Assembly (NCBI GenBank): GCA_029783825.1
Contig: JAREIK010002991.1
Span: 551,001 to 615,000 of the forward strand
Source of the DNA: Sapria himalayana
Lineage: Eukaryota > Streptophyta > Magnoliopsida > Malpighiales > Rafflesiaceae
Direction: 5' to 3'
Length of the DNA stretch: 64,000 nucleotides
How positions within the stretch are numbered: the stretch's first letter is position 1; every line of letters begins with the position of its first letter. The notes below the pieces were generated by a model, which made no database searches, was not told the origin of the DNA, and saw only the letters and a list, made by a program, of their open reading frames with translations. Shown piece after piece: positions 36,571 through 48,028 of the stretch. A program made the position numbers and the translations under genes.

Positions 36571-39500
36571 AACATGTTTTCAAAAGGTCAAATATCATCA
36601 AACTCGGGATCAATTCCTATTCTTTTGTTTGATGGAGAGAATTTTAATTATTGGCTTGTTAAAATGTGAACCCTATTTATCTCACAGGTTATATGGCAAA
36701 TCATGGTCTCTGGATATGAAGAGGCCCCAAGTCCCTCTTCTCTGGTGGGTAAGGAATTATTACAAAATAATGAATTAAGAAAATTGAATGCGAAAGTATT
36801 ACTTTTCATCCAACATGGTGTAAGTAATGATATATTCTCCTGATTATTTGGCTGTACTCAAGCCAATGAGGTATGGGACTTCCTAATCGATGAATATCAA
36901 GGAGACAAGAAGGCTCGAGGAGCTCTTCTGCACTCCTTGAGAAATGATTTTGAAAATCTGAGTATGAAAAACTCAAATTCTTTTACTGAGTTTTCAACTC
37001 AATTCCTTGATATAGTTAACCAACTTAAGATTCATGAAGAAGACATCTTTGAGACTTGATTAGTTAAAAAATCATTAATTTGTATGTCTGATAAATTTGA
37101 TGCCATTGTGGCAGTGATACAGGAAACCAATGATCTTTCAAATTTGATCATCCAGCAAGTTCTGAGTTCATTAAAATCATATGAAAACCGACTGATGAAG
37201 AGGGCAGAGATTTCTGGAGAAACTGCAATGTAGTCAAGATGGGAGGACAAGCCCAATTAAGATGAAGCTCAATCCAGAGACTTAAGGAATTGAAGAACAG
37301 GGCAAAGGTATGGTTTTAAATTTAAAAATAAAATAAAATCTGGCTCTTCTTCTACACTCTCTGATGACTCACATAAGGACCAACATGTCTCTTGCAATAT
37401 AAGCAAGAGATTAAATCACATTGTGACAGAGTATTGGTTTCAAAATAGAATCAATACCTAAACTGTAAAAGGTTTTGGCATAATTCAAAAGACGGTAAAA
37501 GCATCTCTAAACAGAATGCTGGCTTTACAGAGCAAGTAGCCTCTGTAGAGCATCTGCTTTATGCAAATGAAATAGATAACACATCTTTAGCAAATATCTG
37601 GTTTCAGGACAGTGGTTGCTCAAATCACATGTCCGAAAACAAAGAAATATTTGTGAATTTACTTCTAATAGTAAATTCACAAGTTAAATTAAGTAATTGT
37701 GAATTAGTTGAGGCACAAGGCAAATGCAAAGTGGTAGTACCCACTTGCACTGGAACTAAATTTATAAAAGATGTGCTTCTGGTTCCAGCCTTGGACCAGA
37801 ATTTATTAAGTGTTGGTCAGTTAATTGAAAAAGATTACAGACTATTTGAGAATAATGTATGTAAAATATTTTATCACGAAAGTGATCAATCCTCATGGAC
37901 AGTAAAAATATCAAGTGGAAGAAGCTTTTCACTGACATTTGCTAAGAGAGCAGACATGGCATTGTCTATGAATATCCAGTCTATAGTTTATCTTTGGCAC
38001 AAAAGGTTTGGGCATTTAAACTATTTAAGCCTAAAAAGTATTTTTCAAAATAATCTGGTGAAGGGAGTGCCTTCAAATCTTACCATCCCAAACTCTGTTT
38101 GTGAAGAGTGTTCACTGGGAAAATAAACTAGGAAGAGCTTTCTTAAATACTCTACCTGGAGAGCCTCTTAACCTTTAGAATTGTTGCATGCTGATATATG
38201 TGGACCCATGTTAGTGCAATCATTAGGCAGCAGTAGCTATTTTCTACTGTTTGTCGATGATTGCACAAGACACGTGGGTTTTTTTCTTGAAGCACAAGCA
38301 TGAGTCACTTGAATGCTTCAAGAAGTTCCTGTCTCTTGTCGAAAGATAATCTAGACTAAGTGTAAAAACACTTAGAATAGATAGAGGAGGTGAATTCCTC
38401 TCTCAGAAATTCACGAATTTTCGTGAATTAAATGGCATAGTTAGGTAGTTGACCACTGCCTACTCACTACAACAAAATGAAGTTATGGAGAGGAAAAATC
38501 AGAACAATAATGGAGATGGCTAGGTCAATATTGAATGAGAAATGTCTACCAAAAACTTATTGGGTAGAAGTAGTGAACACTTCAGTGTACCTGCTCAATA
38601 GGTGCCTCATTAAAGCACAGGACAATCTTACTCCTGTGCAAGCCTGGACTGGCAGAAAACCAAATGTCAAATATTTAAGGGTATTCGGGAGTATATGTTA
38701 CTTCCATATACCAAATGCACAAAGAACCAAGTTAGACTCGAAGAGTCTAAAGTGCATTCTAGTAGGATACAGTCTGCACTCCAATGGTTACAGACTATAT
38801 TCACCAGAAACTAAGTTATTTCTGGTGAGTAGAGATATATTGATTGATGAAAACATCAAATGGGGTGAAAGCCTTATTGAAGCCAAATCCGGAATAAATA
38901 ATGGCTATACAGAAATTGCTACAACTAGCAATAAATTAATAAGCACTCCAAGGTATGATTTCAACTCTTCTTCTGAATTTACTTCTGAATATGATTCTGA
39001 ATGCAAATCTGAATCTGTTTCTGAATATAGTTGTGAATCTGTATCTAATTCTGAATCTATGTTTGCTTTAACTGTATCAAATAAAATTATACTCCTATTA
39101 AATATAAATACATGTCAGATATTTACCAGCGATGTAATTACGTCTCAGTTGAGTCACTCAATTATGAAGAGGCTGTAAAACATCAATTCTGGGTGGGGGC
39201 AATGCAGACAGAAATGTCTGTCATTGAAAAACTAATACCTGGACTCTAGTTGACCTACTCCCAAATAAACACAGTATAGGTGTAAAATGGATTTATATGA
39301 TTAAGACTAAACCTAACTCAAATCAGTCTGTATATAAGGCTCGATTAGTGGCCAAAGGCTACTCACAGAAACTTGGAACAAATTATCATGAAAACTTTTC
39401 TCCAGTAACAAGGTTAGAAACAGTAAGGTTTCTAATAGCCTTTGCTGGACAGAAGGGTTGAAATTTATTCTAACTCGACATAAAATTAACTTTCTTTAAT

Positions 39501-40767
39501 GGAAAGCTCAAGGAAGAAATTTATGTTGAACAATCCCTTGGGCTTGTAAAAAAGGGGAGTGAATATTGTGTTTATAAACTAAACAAGACTTTATATAGGT
39601 TAAAAGAAGATCGTCGTGCTTAGTATCAACAAATTAACTCTTACTTTTTGAATCAAAGATTCAACAGAAGTAAGAGTGAGCCTACACTCTACATCAAGAG
39701 AGATAAACAATCTAGAATTTTAATTGTCTCCATATATGTGGATGACATTATCTTCACAAGCAATAAAATTGAATTAATTAATAATTTTAGGAGAGAAATG
39801 GAAACTAGGTATGAAATGTCAGACCTAGGAAACCTAAGACAATTTTTAAGGACTTGAAAAAACTCAAGACACAAGTGGTGTGTCCATTTCTCAAATCACA
39901 TACATAAAAACATTACTAAAAAATTTTGGAATGAAAGACTGTAAACCTGTCTCTATTCCCTTAGAAGTAAATCAAAAACTACTTTCTGCCCAAGGAAGAC
40001 TAGTGAATAGAAAAACATACAGAAGCTTAATTGGAAGCTTGTTGTATGCATCTGCAACTAGACTCGATATAGTGTATTTAGTCCACTTACTGTTACGGTT
40101 TATGCATGCTTCAAATCATATATATTTAAGTGCTGCCAAAAAAATATTGAGGTATATTAAAGGCACAATTAACTTAGGCCTAAAATACAATAAGATAAAT
40201 CACAATGAAATTTCTAGTTACTACAATAGTGATTGGGAAGAAAGTCCAGAGGATTACAAGAGTACATTTGGATATGTATTTAACTTGGAAACTGTGGTTG
40301 TTTCTTGGCAGTACAAGAAACAATTCACAATCCTCCTGTCTACTACTGAAGCTGAATATGTTTCAGCTTCAGTAGCGACTTCTCAAGCACTATGGCTAAG
40401 AAAATTGTTAGGCGATATAGATAAACCATTAAAACATCCAACTAAAATTCAGTGTGATAATCAATCGATTATTTCTATTGCGAGTGATATGGTTATGCAT
40501 AGTAGAACTAAATATATAGGCTTGAAATATTATTTCATTAAAGATGATATTAAAACTAATGGAGTTAAGTTAGTTTTTTGCAGGACCGAAGAACAAGTAG
40601 CCGATATATTTACAAAGTCACTGCCTAGAGAAAAGCTGGTTTATTTAAGAGAAATATTTGGACTGATTTCAACTACATCAAATGGGGGAATTGTTGATGG
40701 GCTGTTCGATATAGTTGATTGGGTCTTGAGTGAATTTACTCTTATGTCCTTAATGAATGTTTATTAA
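36571..40767 (+). pseudogene. Copia gag-pol of the 35823-41003 element
   Basis: Gag starts at ATG 36571 (FDGENFNYWLVKM) but meets a TGA within 35 codons. The UBN2-type gag continues in pieces to about 37230. I did not find an intact CCHC knuckle where expected (around 37380). The protease motif DSGCSNHMSE is near 37610. Pre-integrase and zinc-binding residues (WHKRFGHLNY) lie at 37629-38126. Integrase covers 38160-39178 and includes the KCILVGY motif. Reverse transcriptase covers 39200-39857, with YVDDIIFTS. Reverse-transcriptase end and RNase H cover 39880-40767, with LLSTTEAEYVSAS. Multiple stops and frame changes make it non-functional, although 295 codons of the C-terminal segment remain open. 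Confidence 0.9.
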
Positions 40768-41003
40768 AGTTGGACAGCTGTAAAGTATTTTTTATATCCT
40801 TTTCTTCTAATAATTATCAAACTCATATATAAATTCTGATTTTTTATTTTGACCTAGTGTCTTAACATTTTTTGATGATTGGTTTGCTTGGGGTTCTCTT
40901 CTGCCCGGTGCTCTCTTCTTCTTCTCCTCTACGCTTCTCATTTTTCCTTCTCTGCACTTAAGAAATCCTTGTTTTAACAAGGATTTGTTGTTATTTAACA
41001 ACA
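40692..41003 (+). repeat. 3' LTR of Copia element, adjacent to UreF
   Basis: Begins TGTTGATGGG and ends TTAACAACA, like the 5' LTR. A TATA-like CATATATAAATTC at about 40824-40836 is retained, some 250 bp upstream of the UreF start codon and in the same orientation. Confidence 0.93.
40824..40836 (+). promoter_or_regulatory. Candidate TATA box in the 3' LTR
   Basis: CATATATAAATTC occupies the same LTR position as CATATATAAACTC in the 5' LTR. It is well placed to start transcripts reading out of the element into UreF. That it is used is an inference. Confidence 0.4.
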
Positions 41004-41083
41004 TTACATCAATCCGATTATTAGAGATATAATTGTCTTTGTATTGAGCTTGATGAGAGAGAAAGAGTTGTTCGATTGTTCAG

Positions 41084-41836
41084 ATGGTCGATGAAGATGA
41101 ACCAAGGGCGGGAAAGGGGGACCCGGACGGCAAAACTAATCGTGCACAACTTCCTCTGCATTGGAGCCTATGGCAACTTGTTGATTCTTGTCTTCCTACG
41201 GGAGGCTTTGCTCACTCTTCGGGGCTCGAGGCAGCCATTCAGGCCCACATCATAAACGGCCCTGCTGACCTTGAAGCTCATATTATCCATATCTTGGAGA
41301 ACACGGCAAGCTTGCTTCTCCCTTTTGTGTACTCTGCGACGTCGTGCCCAAATCTGGACAACTGGCTGAGCCTTGATGCTCTGCTGGACGCAACACTGAC
41401 CAATGAGTTTGGCCGGAAAGCATCCGTCGCGCAAGGTTCGGCGCTCACGCGGGTTTCTGCGGCCGTGTTTGCGCAACTTGCATCTCTCAAAGCGGGGAGA
41501 GATAGTGCTGCGCTCGCCGCCGTCGCCGGCGCGCCAAGTTTTCACCATGCTCCCGCCTTCGGCCTCGTCTGCGGGCTGCTGGGGATCGGTAGCGACGTTT
41601 CCCAGAGAGCGTTCATGTATGTCACGCTGAGAGATGTCGTTTCTTCTGCTACCAGGCTCAATCTGCTAGGCCCTCTTGCCGCCGCCGCACTACAGCACAA
41701 GGTCTCGGCTGTTGCGGAAACCATTCTGGAGAAGTGGATGGATAGGCCCGTCGAGGATGCTTGCCAAACAGCTCCTTTGCTTGATGCGTTGCAGGGTTGC
41801 CATGGATACTTGTTCTCCAAGATGTTCTGCTCTTGA
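41084..41836 (+). CDS. UREF: Urease accessory protein UreF
   Basis: A single exon of 250 codons, as is usual for plant UreF. UreF acts with UreD and UreG in the cytosol to insert the carbamylated nickel centre into urease, gating the GTPase UreG. The hallmark motif LVDSCLPTGGFAHSSGLEAA is at about residues 32-51. The all-helical body follows, with GLVCGLLGI around 160 and the C-terminal region LLDALQGCHGYLFSKMF. The first ~25 residues are polar and poorly conserved. The start is the first ATG after the upstream retrotransposon and gives a normal length. The frame is intact and GC-rich compared with its surroundings. The Copia element ends 80 bp upstream, so the original proximal promoter has been displaced about 5.2 kb. 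Confidence 0.95.
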   Translation: MVDEDEPRAGKGDPDGKTNRAQLPLHWSLWQLVDSCLPTGGFAHSSGLEAAIQAHIINGPADLEAHIIHILENTASLLLPFVYSATSCPNLDNWLSLDALLDATLTNEFGRKASVAQGSALTRVSAAVFAQLASLKAGRDSAALAAVAGAPSFHHAPAFGLVCGLLGIGSDVSQRAFMYVTLRDVVSSATRLNLLGPLAAAALQHKVSAVAETILEKWMDRPVEDACQTAPLLDALQGCHGYLFSKMFCS

Positions 41837-41839
41837 CCG

Positions 41840-41951
41840 ACTGCTGGCTCCTTTTTTGCGGCTCATTCTCTTGTGGCCATGCCAATTTTTCAGCCGAACC
41901 ATATAAGATGTTTGTCCACTTTAAATGATGTGCTGAAATGCATGTATGCAT

Positions 41952-41989
<38 letters not shown>

Positions 41990-42550
41990 TGAGCATTCAA
42001 ATTGTGCCTATATGTGCATAATAATTAACAAAACACCCATTGATTGGGCATAAAATTTTGTGGAATTGGTACAAAGTTATCAATCCTTGCTTGTGAGCTT
42101 CCAAAGCATTTAACATAATTTAATAGTATTTAAAATTTGACAATTAAATAATATTTTATTGTGTTTAAACTATCACTAATGTAATGAATCTCATAAGAAC
42201 TCTAAAATTAAATGTATTTGGTTGTGATCATTATTGAAATGATTGATCAGTATGCGAGTTTGTTGTATGCATCTACTTTGGGATTGGTAAGGGGTGATTG
42301 AGGGGAGGGTGGAAATTTTTTTTTTTTTTTTTAAATAACTTTTTATTCATTTTTCACATTCGAACATAGGCATCCAAACATCCATCAAGAGAAGAGATTC
42401 GTGTGCAATAGGTGAGTCATGCCTTATAATATGAAACTAAAGGTGTTTCATACTCACATTTATATAACAACATAAAATGAATTAACCTTTCATACTCACA
42501 TGTATGTGTGCCTTATAATATGAATTTACCTTTCAACTACCGAGTCATTC
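41840..42550. other. 3' flank of UreF with (GT)n
   Basis: A (GT)n microsatellite lies at about 41958-41988 in the likely 3' untranslated region. The rest is AT-rich with a poly-T run near 42320. No further gene. Confidence 0.5.
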
Positions 42551-42623
42551 TATTAACTCACCAAGCTTACAAAACTATCATCACTAACATTAGTCACGTC
42601 ATCATCTGAAGTAATAATATTCA

Positions 42624-42658
<35 letters not shown>

Positions 42659-42900
42659 AGGCATATTACGCTACTACCTATGACCCATGTTATCCTAATG
42701 TAGTCAGTGTAGCAATATCAAAGCCATTAGGTTTCTATGATGAAATAGATTCAGCACTGAAAGTCAAATGATAAGAAACTCCTCAGTCAACCACACACTC
42801 TCTTAACTCACAAAGCTTAAAAAACTATCATCACTAACATTAATCACATCATCCTATCAGAGTAACAATGTTCATCTCTCTCTCTCTCTCTCTCTCATTG
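42550..42900. repeat. Imperfect direct duplication ending in (CT)n tracts
   Basis: The phrase AACTATCATCACTAACATTA occurs near 42572 and again near 42822. Each is preceded by TTAACTCAC(C/A)AAGCTTA and followed by a (CT)n tract, at 42629-42660 and 42874-42898. The period is about 248 bp. Confidence 0.75.
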
Positions 42901-42950
42901 TTATCTTATTTCTCTCTTGAAGTGTCTTAACTTATTATACTGATAACACT

Positions 42951-43325
42951 TCACAATAATCTACTATGTAAACTTCTCATAGAAGAGAAAACCTCTTCTA
43001 TATTACTGCGAATGCATAGAAGTGTTCCTATCACTTTTGTTATTTCATTCATAAACGAGAACACTAGAAAAAGTCCCACCTTTTTTCTCTCTCTCACATC
43101 CTCATTCAGTATACTATTTGTAATCATATTCATTGCTTGGAAACCATCCAAGACAAAAGTATTTTCGAGCATAACTAATATATTCCAACTATCGAGAAGT
43201 GAGCTGGGGAGTAATGAAGCTTGAAACTTATCTTCTAAGGGCTTCTCCATAGATGCAATCCAGTTCACCAACTCTCGGAAGGTGTTTATATGCTCGGCAA
43301 TGTCACTTTCGTTTCACCCTAATAC
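42951..43325 (-). pseudogene. Copia gag (UBN2-type) fragment
   Basis: Read on the minus strand from about 43325, the translation has Copia gag features: ESDIAEHINTFRELV, then LPSSLLDSWNILVMLENT (the conserved L.SLP.SW motif, with Leu for Pro) and NSILNEDVRERKK. No LTR, protease or pol is attached, so it is an isolated fragment. Confidence 0.75.
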
Positions 43326-43329
43326 TTTA

Positions 43330-44285
43330 GGTTCATCAATTACTTAGTCATCAACATATTACCCCTATATGTATGTTTCTCATAGATGCAATCTACACTC
43401 ATTATCACCATGTAATTGATAAATATCTTTGTTACTCATCTATACTCTTTCATATATATTCATGTTGTAAAGCAGATAATATGAGGTATGATATAGACTG
43501 ATAAATCTGAAGCAATTAGTTGATTTGTGTACTTCTTTATACATTTGTGGTATCAGTATTAACAACATTTTTTTCATGCTATCGAAAATATCAATTTCTT
43601 ATTTTGTATCAACACAAAAAAAAATTATTATTTTCCTCTATTTTGTATCAACTTTTTTTTCATGCCCTCCTCTTCCGTTTAAGCTCCTATCTAACCGAAT
43701 CACCACAAGATCCAAGAATAATATTGACATTCCAATTCATCTCTAACACACTAGTAAGTCTCATCCCCTTCTTGACTCTATGGAACTTATTTTTTATCAC
43801 GCTATTAGACATATTGCATGGAGGGAGGTAATCTTCCATCATCTTATTGAATGACTCTGTTCAAATTGTTGTTAGTTGTAAATGGGTGGTGTTCCATTTT
43901 GAAATGTATATTTGATGGCTCTATTTTCAAGAGAGGCAATCCCACACTCCACCCTTGTTGTATTTTTATGATTATATCTTAACATGTTGTCTATAGTCTT
44001 ATTTTTCCACCATTCCAGAATCAATTTATTGTTCTTCCTTATAATGCTTCCTTTTTTGGTGCAACATGAGAGAAGGAGGAACAATATCACATGCTAAATA
44101 ATAAACAAAATAGCATGCCAAAAAAAAGAGTGTTTTTAACATCAAAAGCTACTCATCTGAGAAATTTTCCAAAATTTTAGCTCATTCTTCTTGGTTTCTA
44201 TTAGTTTACAAGTATGACAAATGGTTGACTATCATATTGTTGCTCTCTTATCTCTTATTTCTATATCAAATTCTTGGAGAAAAAG
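43330..44285. other. AT-rich DNA, no gene recognised
   Basis: Several open frames of 70-100 codons occur on both strands, but I recognise none. Some may be further decay of the Copia or gypsy fragments on either side. Confidence 0.35.
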
Positions 44286-44289
44286 AATC

Positions 44290-45420
44290 TATCTTATTAG
44301 TCCTTGCTTAGCTTCTTTATTTTTTATTAAAAACCACACGAATTCATAGTCCATATAAATTGATATATTTGCTCCAATAATATATGGTTGGAATTTATCT
44401 TAAGAAAACACCATAGCTAGCATATTATTTTTTGTGGTTATGTAGTTTACTTAGACTTTATTGAAGGTCTGACTAGCATATAAAATGGCCCTAGGTGTTT
44501 TGTCTCTTTTCTTCCTCAGTGCATCCCCAAGTGTATATGTGCTTGCATCACTTATAATTACAAATAGCTCATCTCTTTTTTGGTGTCATTAAGATTGAGC
44601 TTTCCATCAACTTTCTCTGCAGTTCTTCAAAAGTATCAGCATATTCTTTATTAAAGTTTAAATCTACTTATTTCTCTAATAGTTTGTATAGAGATTTAGC
44701 CATCTTTGAGAAGTTGATAAATCTTTTATAGAACTTGATATGCCCAAGGAAACAATGCACTCTCTTGATAGTTGTAGAGTGAGAAAAAGTTCTAATTACT
44801 AAAATCTTCAATTTTTCCACCTCTAGTCCCCTAGAAGAGACTAAATATCCTGCTATAATCTATTCATTCACCATGAAATACTATTTCTCATAGTTAAGAA
44901 AAAAAGTATTCTTTTTTCATCGACTCGATAAATATTACATTTATGCATCTCTGAAAAGTAGTCTAAGTATTATAAAGACCAAATGATTTATTCTAGAATA
45001 CAAAAGTTTCATAAGGGAAAGTGAAACTAGTTTTTTTAGCCTACTAGATCAAGCAAAATCTAATTGTATTCTGAATATTCAACTAGGAAACAATAAAATG
45101 AATGCCCTAAAGTTTTTTCAATGATTTGATCCATGAAAGGAAGCAGGTAGTGATCCTTTCTTGTTTCTTTTTTCAATTTTTGATGATCCATCCATATGTG
45201 CCATCTAGTGGTTATGTGCATAGGATTGATCCATTGACTATTTGGTATGGCATAAATGATCCCCCCATTGAGCTATTTTATAGTCTCTTTTTTACCACAT
45301 CCTTATTAGATGTAGCCTTCGTTGGCGTTTAATGTCTTCTATATGCATCTTATGCGTTGTCTTGATATGTTTGTTTTTCATCTTCATCGTGGTTGCATAC
45401 ATCTCTTCTACAAATCTAAC
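44290..45420 (-). pseudogene. Ty3-gypsy reverse transcriptase/RNase H fragment
   Basis: Read on the minus strand from about 45330, broken frames give successive gypsy pol landmarks. NGGIIYAIPNSQWINPMHI and TRKDHYLLPFMDQIIEK match the RT N terminus, and KRVHCFLGHIKFYKRFIN (around 44700-44750) the RT C terminus. RNase H follows with ISDASTYTLGDAL and TPRAILYASQTFNKV (around 44440-44560). The segment normally containing YRRMPFGL and YxDD is too scrambled to read. The resemblance is closest to Athila/Tat-type elements from memory. No LTRs were found. Confidence 0.8.
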
Positions 45421-45424
45421 TGAA

Positions 45425-45890
45425 ATGATGATTGTCTTTATCTTTTATTCCCCCGAGAAAGCATGGTGAAGATGGCTAGTGGATTCTTCATGATTAGTCC
45501 ACCTAGATTTATTCATGTTTTGAGGCATTCTTTTTTGATAGTCATGGCTCTCATAAAAGTCACATCACTGAGTATATCTGTCATTGTGAATGTCATGGCT
45601 TTGAAATCAATTGGAATTTTTTTAATGACATGACAATGGCATTTGTTCTCTAAAACACTATAGTCGTGATAGTGGAATAAGTCATTATTTCTCTTTCTAC
45701 TACTTGTATAGTCATGACTTCTACCAAAGTCTTTACTTCTTCCTATAAATCATTTCTTTTGATTCTTTCTTCGATTTATGACCCTTCTAATTTTGTACTA
45801 TTTTAGACTGTGATGGACATGCATCTCCTTAGATGCCCTGGTATCACCTGAGTATTAGTTCAAACTATGAAATTTTTTTTCGTATTTTTT
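45425..45890. other. AT-rich DNA, possible further gypsy decay
   Basis: It lies just upstream, on the minus strand, of the gypsy RT fragment and may be eroded protease or spacer. No motif is recognised. Confidence 0.3.
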
Positions 45891-45894
45891 TTTT

Positions 45895-46260
45895 TAAACT
45901 AAACCCATAAACCCCTAAACATTTAAACCTCTAAACCCATAAATGTCTAATCTCCTAAATTCCTAAACCCCTAAACTTCCAAAATTTATAAATCATTATA
46001 CCCCTAAACCTCTAAATTCCTAAACCACTTAACAACCCCAAGCCCACAAACCCCTTCATTCATAAACTTCTAAACCCCTAAACTCCTTAGCCCCTAAACC
46101 CCCTAACCCCTAAACTCCTAAACCCCTTAACCCATAAATTTTAAATCACTAAACCTCTAAATCCATTAACCCTTAAATTCCTAAACTCCTAAACCTTGAA
46201 ACCTTTAGACCCTAAACCCAAAACTTCTAAATACTTAAACTCTAAATTATAAACCATAAA
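45895..46260. repeat. Degenerate telomere-like CCCTAAA repeats, block 1
   Basis: Dozens of variants of CCTAAAC, such as AAACCCCTAAAC, TAAACCTCTAAA and AACCCATAAA, follow one another in one orientation. They are related to the plant telomere unit CCCTAAA but variable in length and sequence. Confidence 0.8.
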
Positions 46261-46689
46261 TCTTTATTTTTTTCATCATTATAATTCTAATTATATATTA
46301 TAATTATTGATGTGTTTACTTTAATTGAAATATTAAATGCATAATATATAATGAGTGAGATAAATATTATTTCAAAAAAATTATTTATCATGAGGGGACT
46401 ATATTTTACTTAGATTTTGAACCATTTTAAGTATTGTACATATATTTTAATTAATCTGTATCTCATTTATAATAGTTTATTAATTTATTATTTTGTCATT
46501 ATTATAATATCAATCAGGAAACTAGCTTATAATGAATTAACATAATATATATTTTTTAAGATTATTATAATTACAATTTTAAGTATAAATATTGAATTCA
46601 TATGGCAAAAAAATTAAATATTATTATGTTTACATAGACTATAATCTTAAAAAAAGATATAAACTTTACAACATTAAAATGTTTTCTCA

Positions 46690-46985
46690 GTCAATCCATA
46701 ATACTTATACTCCAAAACACCCAAATGGCTAATCCACTAAACCCTTAAACTCTAAAACCCCATAACCCCTTAACTCCAATATCCTTTAACCCTAAAACCT
46801 CTAAACTCCAAAACCCTTTAACCCCAAAACCCCCTATATAATTTAACTCCCAAACCCACAAACTCCAAAACTCAGAAACCCAAAAATCCCTAAACCCCCC
46901 CAAACTCATGATCTCTTAAATCGTAAATTTCTAAATATCTAAATCTCTAAACATGTAACCTATACATCCTAAACCATAAATCATG
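46690..46985. repeat. Degenerate telomere-like repeats, block 2
   Basis: The same CCTAAAC-type words and orientation as block 1 (e.g. CTAAACCCTTAAACTC, CCAAAACCCCC). An AT-rich 430-bp segment separates it from block 1. Confidence 0.75.
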
Positions 46986-47049
46986 AATCTTTTTTATGGG
47001 TTTACAGATATGTTGCACTTTCTAAAAGAAGAGGTGTACATATTACATG

Positions 47050-47325
47050 ATACACACACACACACACACATGTACGCACATGCGCATGCGCACGCGCACA
47101 CACACACATTTATGGACATATTTATATATACATTACATGGAAAAAATAACAATCTTGTAATTACTCATCATAAGTTCTTGAATTCACGACAAATATATTT
47201 TTGAAGTTACAATTTCATAATTCTGGAAAGGAAAAGTTATCAGAGATTTGCATGAGATGAGAAGAGAATAAAAGAGATTTATAAACACACACAAGCACGC
47301 AAGCGCGCGCACACACACACTACAT
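47050..47325. repeat. Two AC/GC alternating purine-pyrimidine tracts
   Basis: At about 47050-47110 and 47287-47320, (AC)n runs contain blocks such as GCGCATGCGCACGCGCAC and GCGCGCGCAC. Long alternating purine-pyrimidine sequence of this type favours Z-DNA. Confidence 0.8.
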
Positions 47326-47684
47326 GATATTTTAACGTAACATTGAGTTATGGTTTTTTATTTTAATTTTAATTATTGTTTTTCCCTTGCTCATCCCAAA
47401 CCCGATCCATATTATTTGTTTGTTCATATATGGATCACAAGGCCCAAGATTATAAGCAAGAAAGTTCTTTACCTTAACATATAATGCATCCAACTAATAG
47501 ACACTAAATTGAGCTTACAAAATATCCTTAAGGATTGAATTTTTGACCTCAAGGTAAAAATATCCATTATCTTTGATATTAGAATTGTCGTTACATTGAT
47601 AAATTATGTTTGTCTGTAATAGATAAAGTTTTTATTTTGATTTATTTTTTTTAAGATTTTGATCAGATCACAGAGGATCCAACC
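47326..47684. other. AT-rich intergenic DNA
   Basis: No gene or recognisable element. Confidence 0.4.
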
Positions 47685-47990
47685 TAGAGGTGTAAAATGG
47701 ACCAGGCGGCCCGGGCACGACCATGTTCAGCCGTGCCTGGCCTGTGTGCCTGGTCTGTGTGCCTGGCCCGACAGCACAATAAACCACATTGGGGAACTAG
47801 CTAGATTTTTTTTTTGAAATCCAGCTGGAAAACCCAGGTATTGCCCGACCCGACTTGGCAAGTTCCGGCCCAACCCGGCTCAACTCGGCCCAACCTGAGA
47901 ATGAGTCGGGCTGATGGTCTAGGTCGGCACTTCTCAAGTCGTGTTGTGGTGTGCCTGGCTCAGCCTAATCTGGCCTGTTTGATACTTCTA
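47685..47990. mobile_element. hAT-type non-autonomous element
   Basis: Left end TAGAGGTGTAAAATGG and right end TTTGATACTTCTA are degenerate forms of the hAT ends at 26989-27461. The body is GGCCCG/GGCACGA-rich. No exact 8-bp duplication remains. Confidence 0.7.
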
Positions 47991-48028
47991 ATTCGACTCT
48001 TGTGTTTTTGAATGTACAATAAATTAGA

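Larger units (their letters stand above)
35823..41003 (+). mobile_element. Ty1-copia retrotransposon with both LTRs and TSD
   Basis: Two collinear 312-bp LTRs flank a 5181-bp element bordered by a perfect 5-bp target duplication TTACA (35818-35822 and 41004-41008). A primer binding site TGGTATCAAAGC follows the 5' LTR and a polypurine tract AATGGGGGAA precedes the 3' LTR. Gag-pol is interrupted by stops. The LTRs differ at several dozen positions by eye, so the insertion is fairly old. It lies immediately upstream of the UreF gene in the same orientation. Confidence 0.95.

Noticed and set aside
41168..41996. Long frames antisense to UreF
   Set aside because: They are shadows of the GC-rich UreF coding sequence and include the (GT)n tract.
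45895..46985. True chromosome end
   Set aside because: Repeats are degenerate and genes and transposons continue on both sides.
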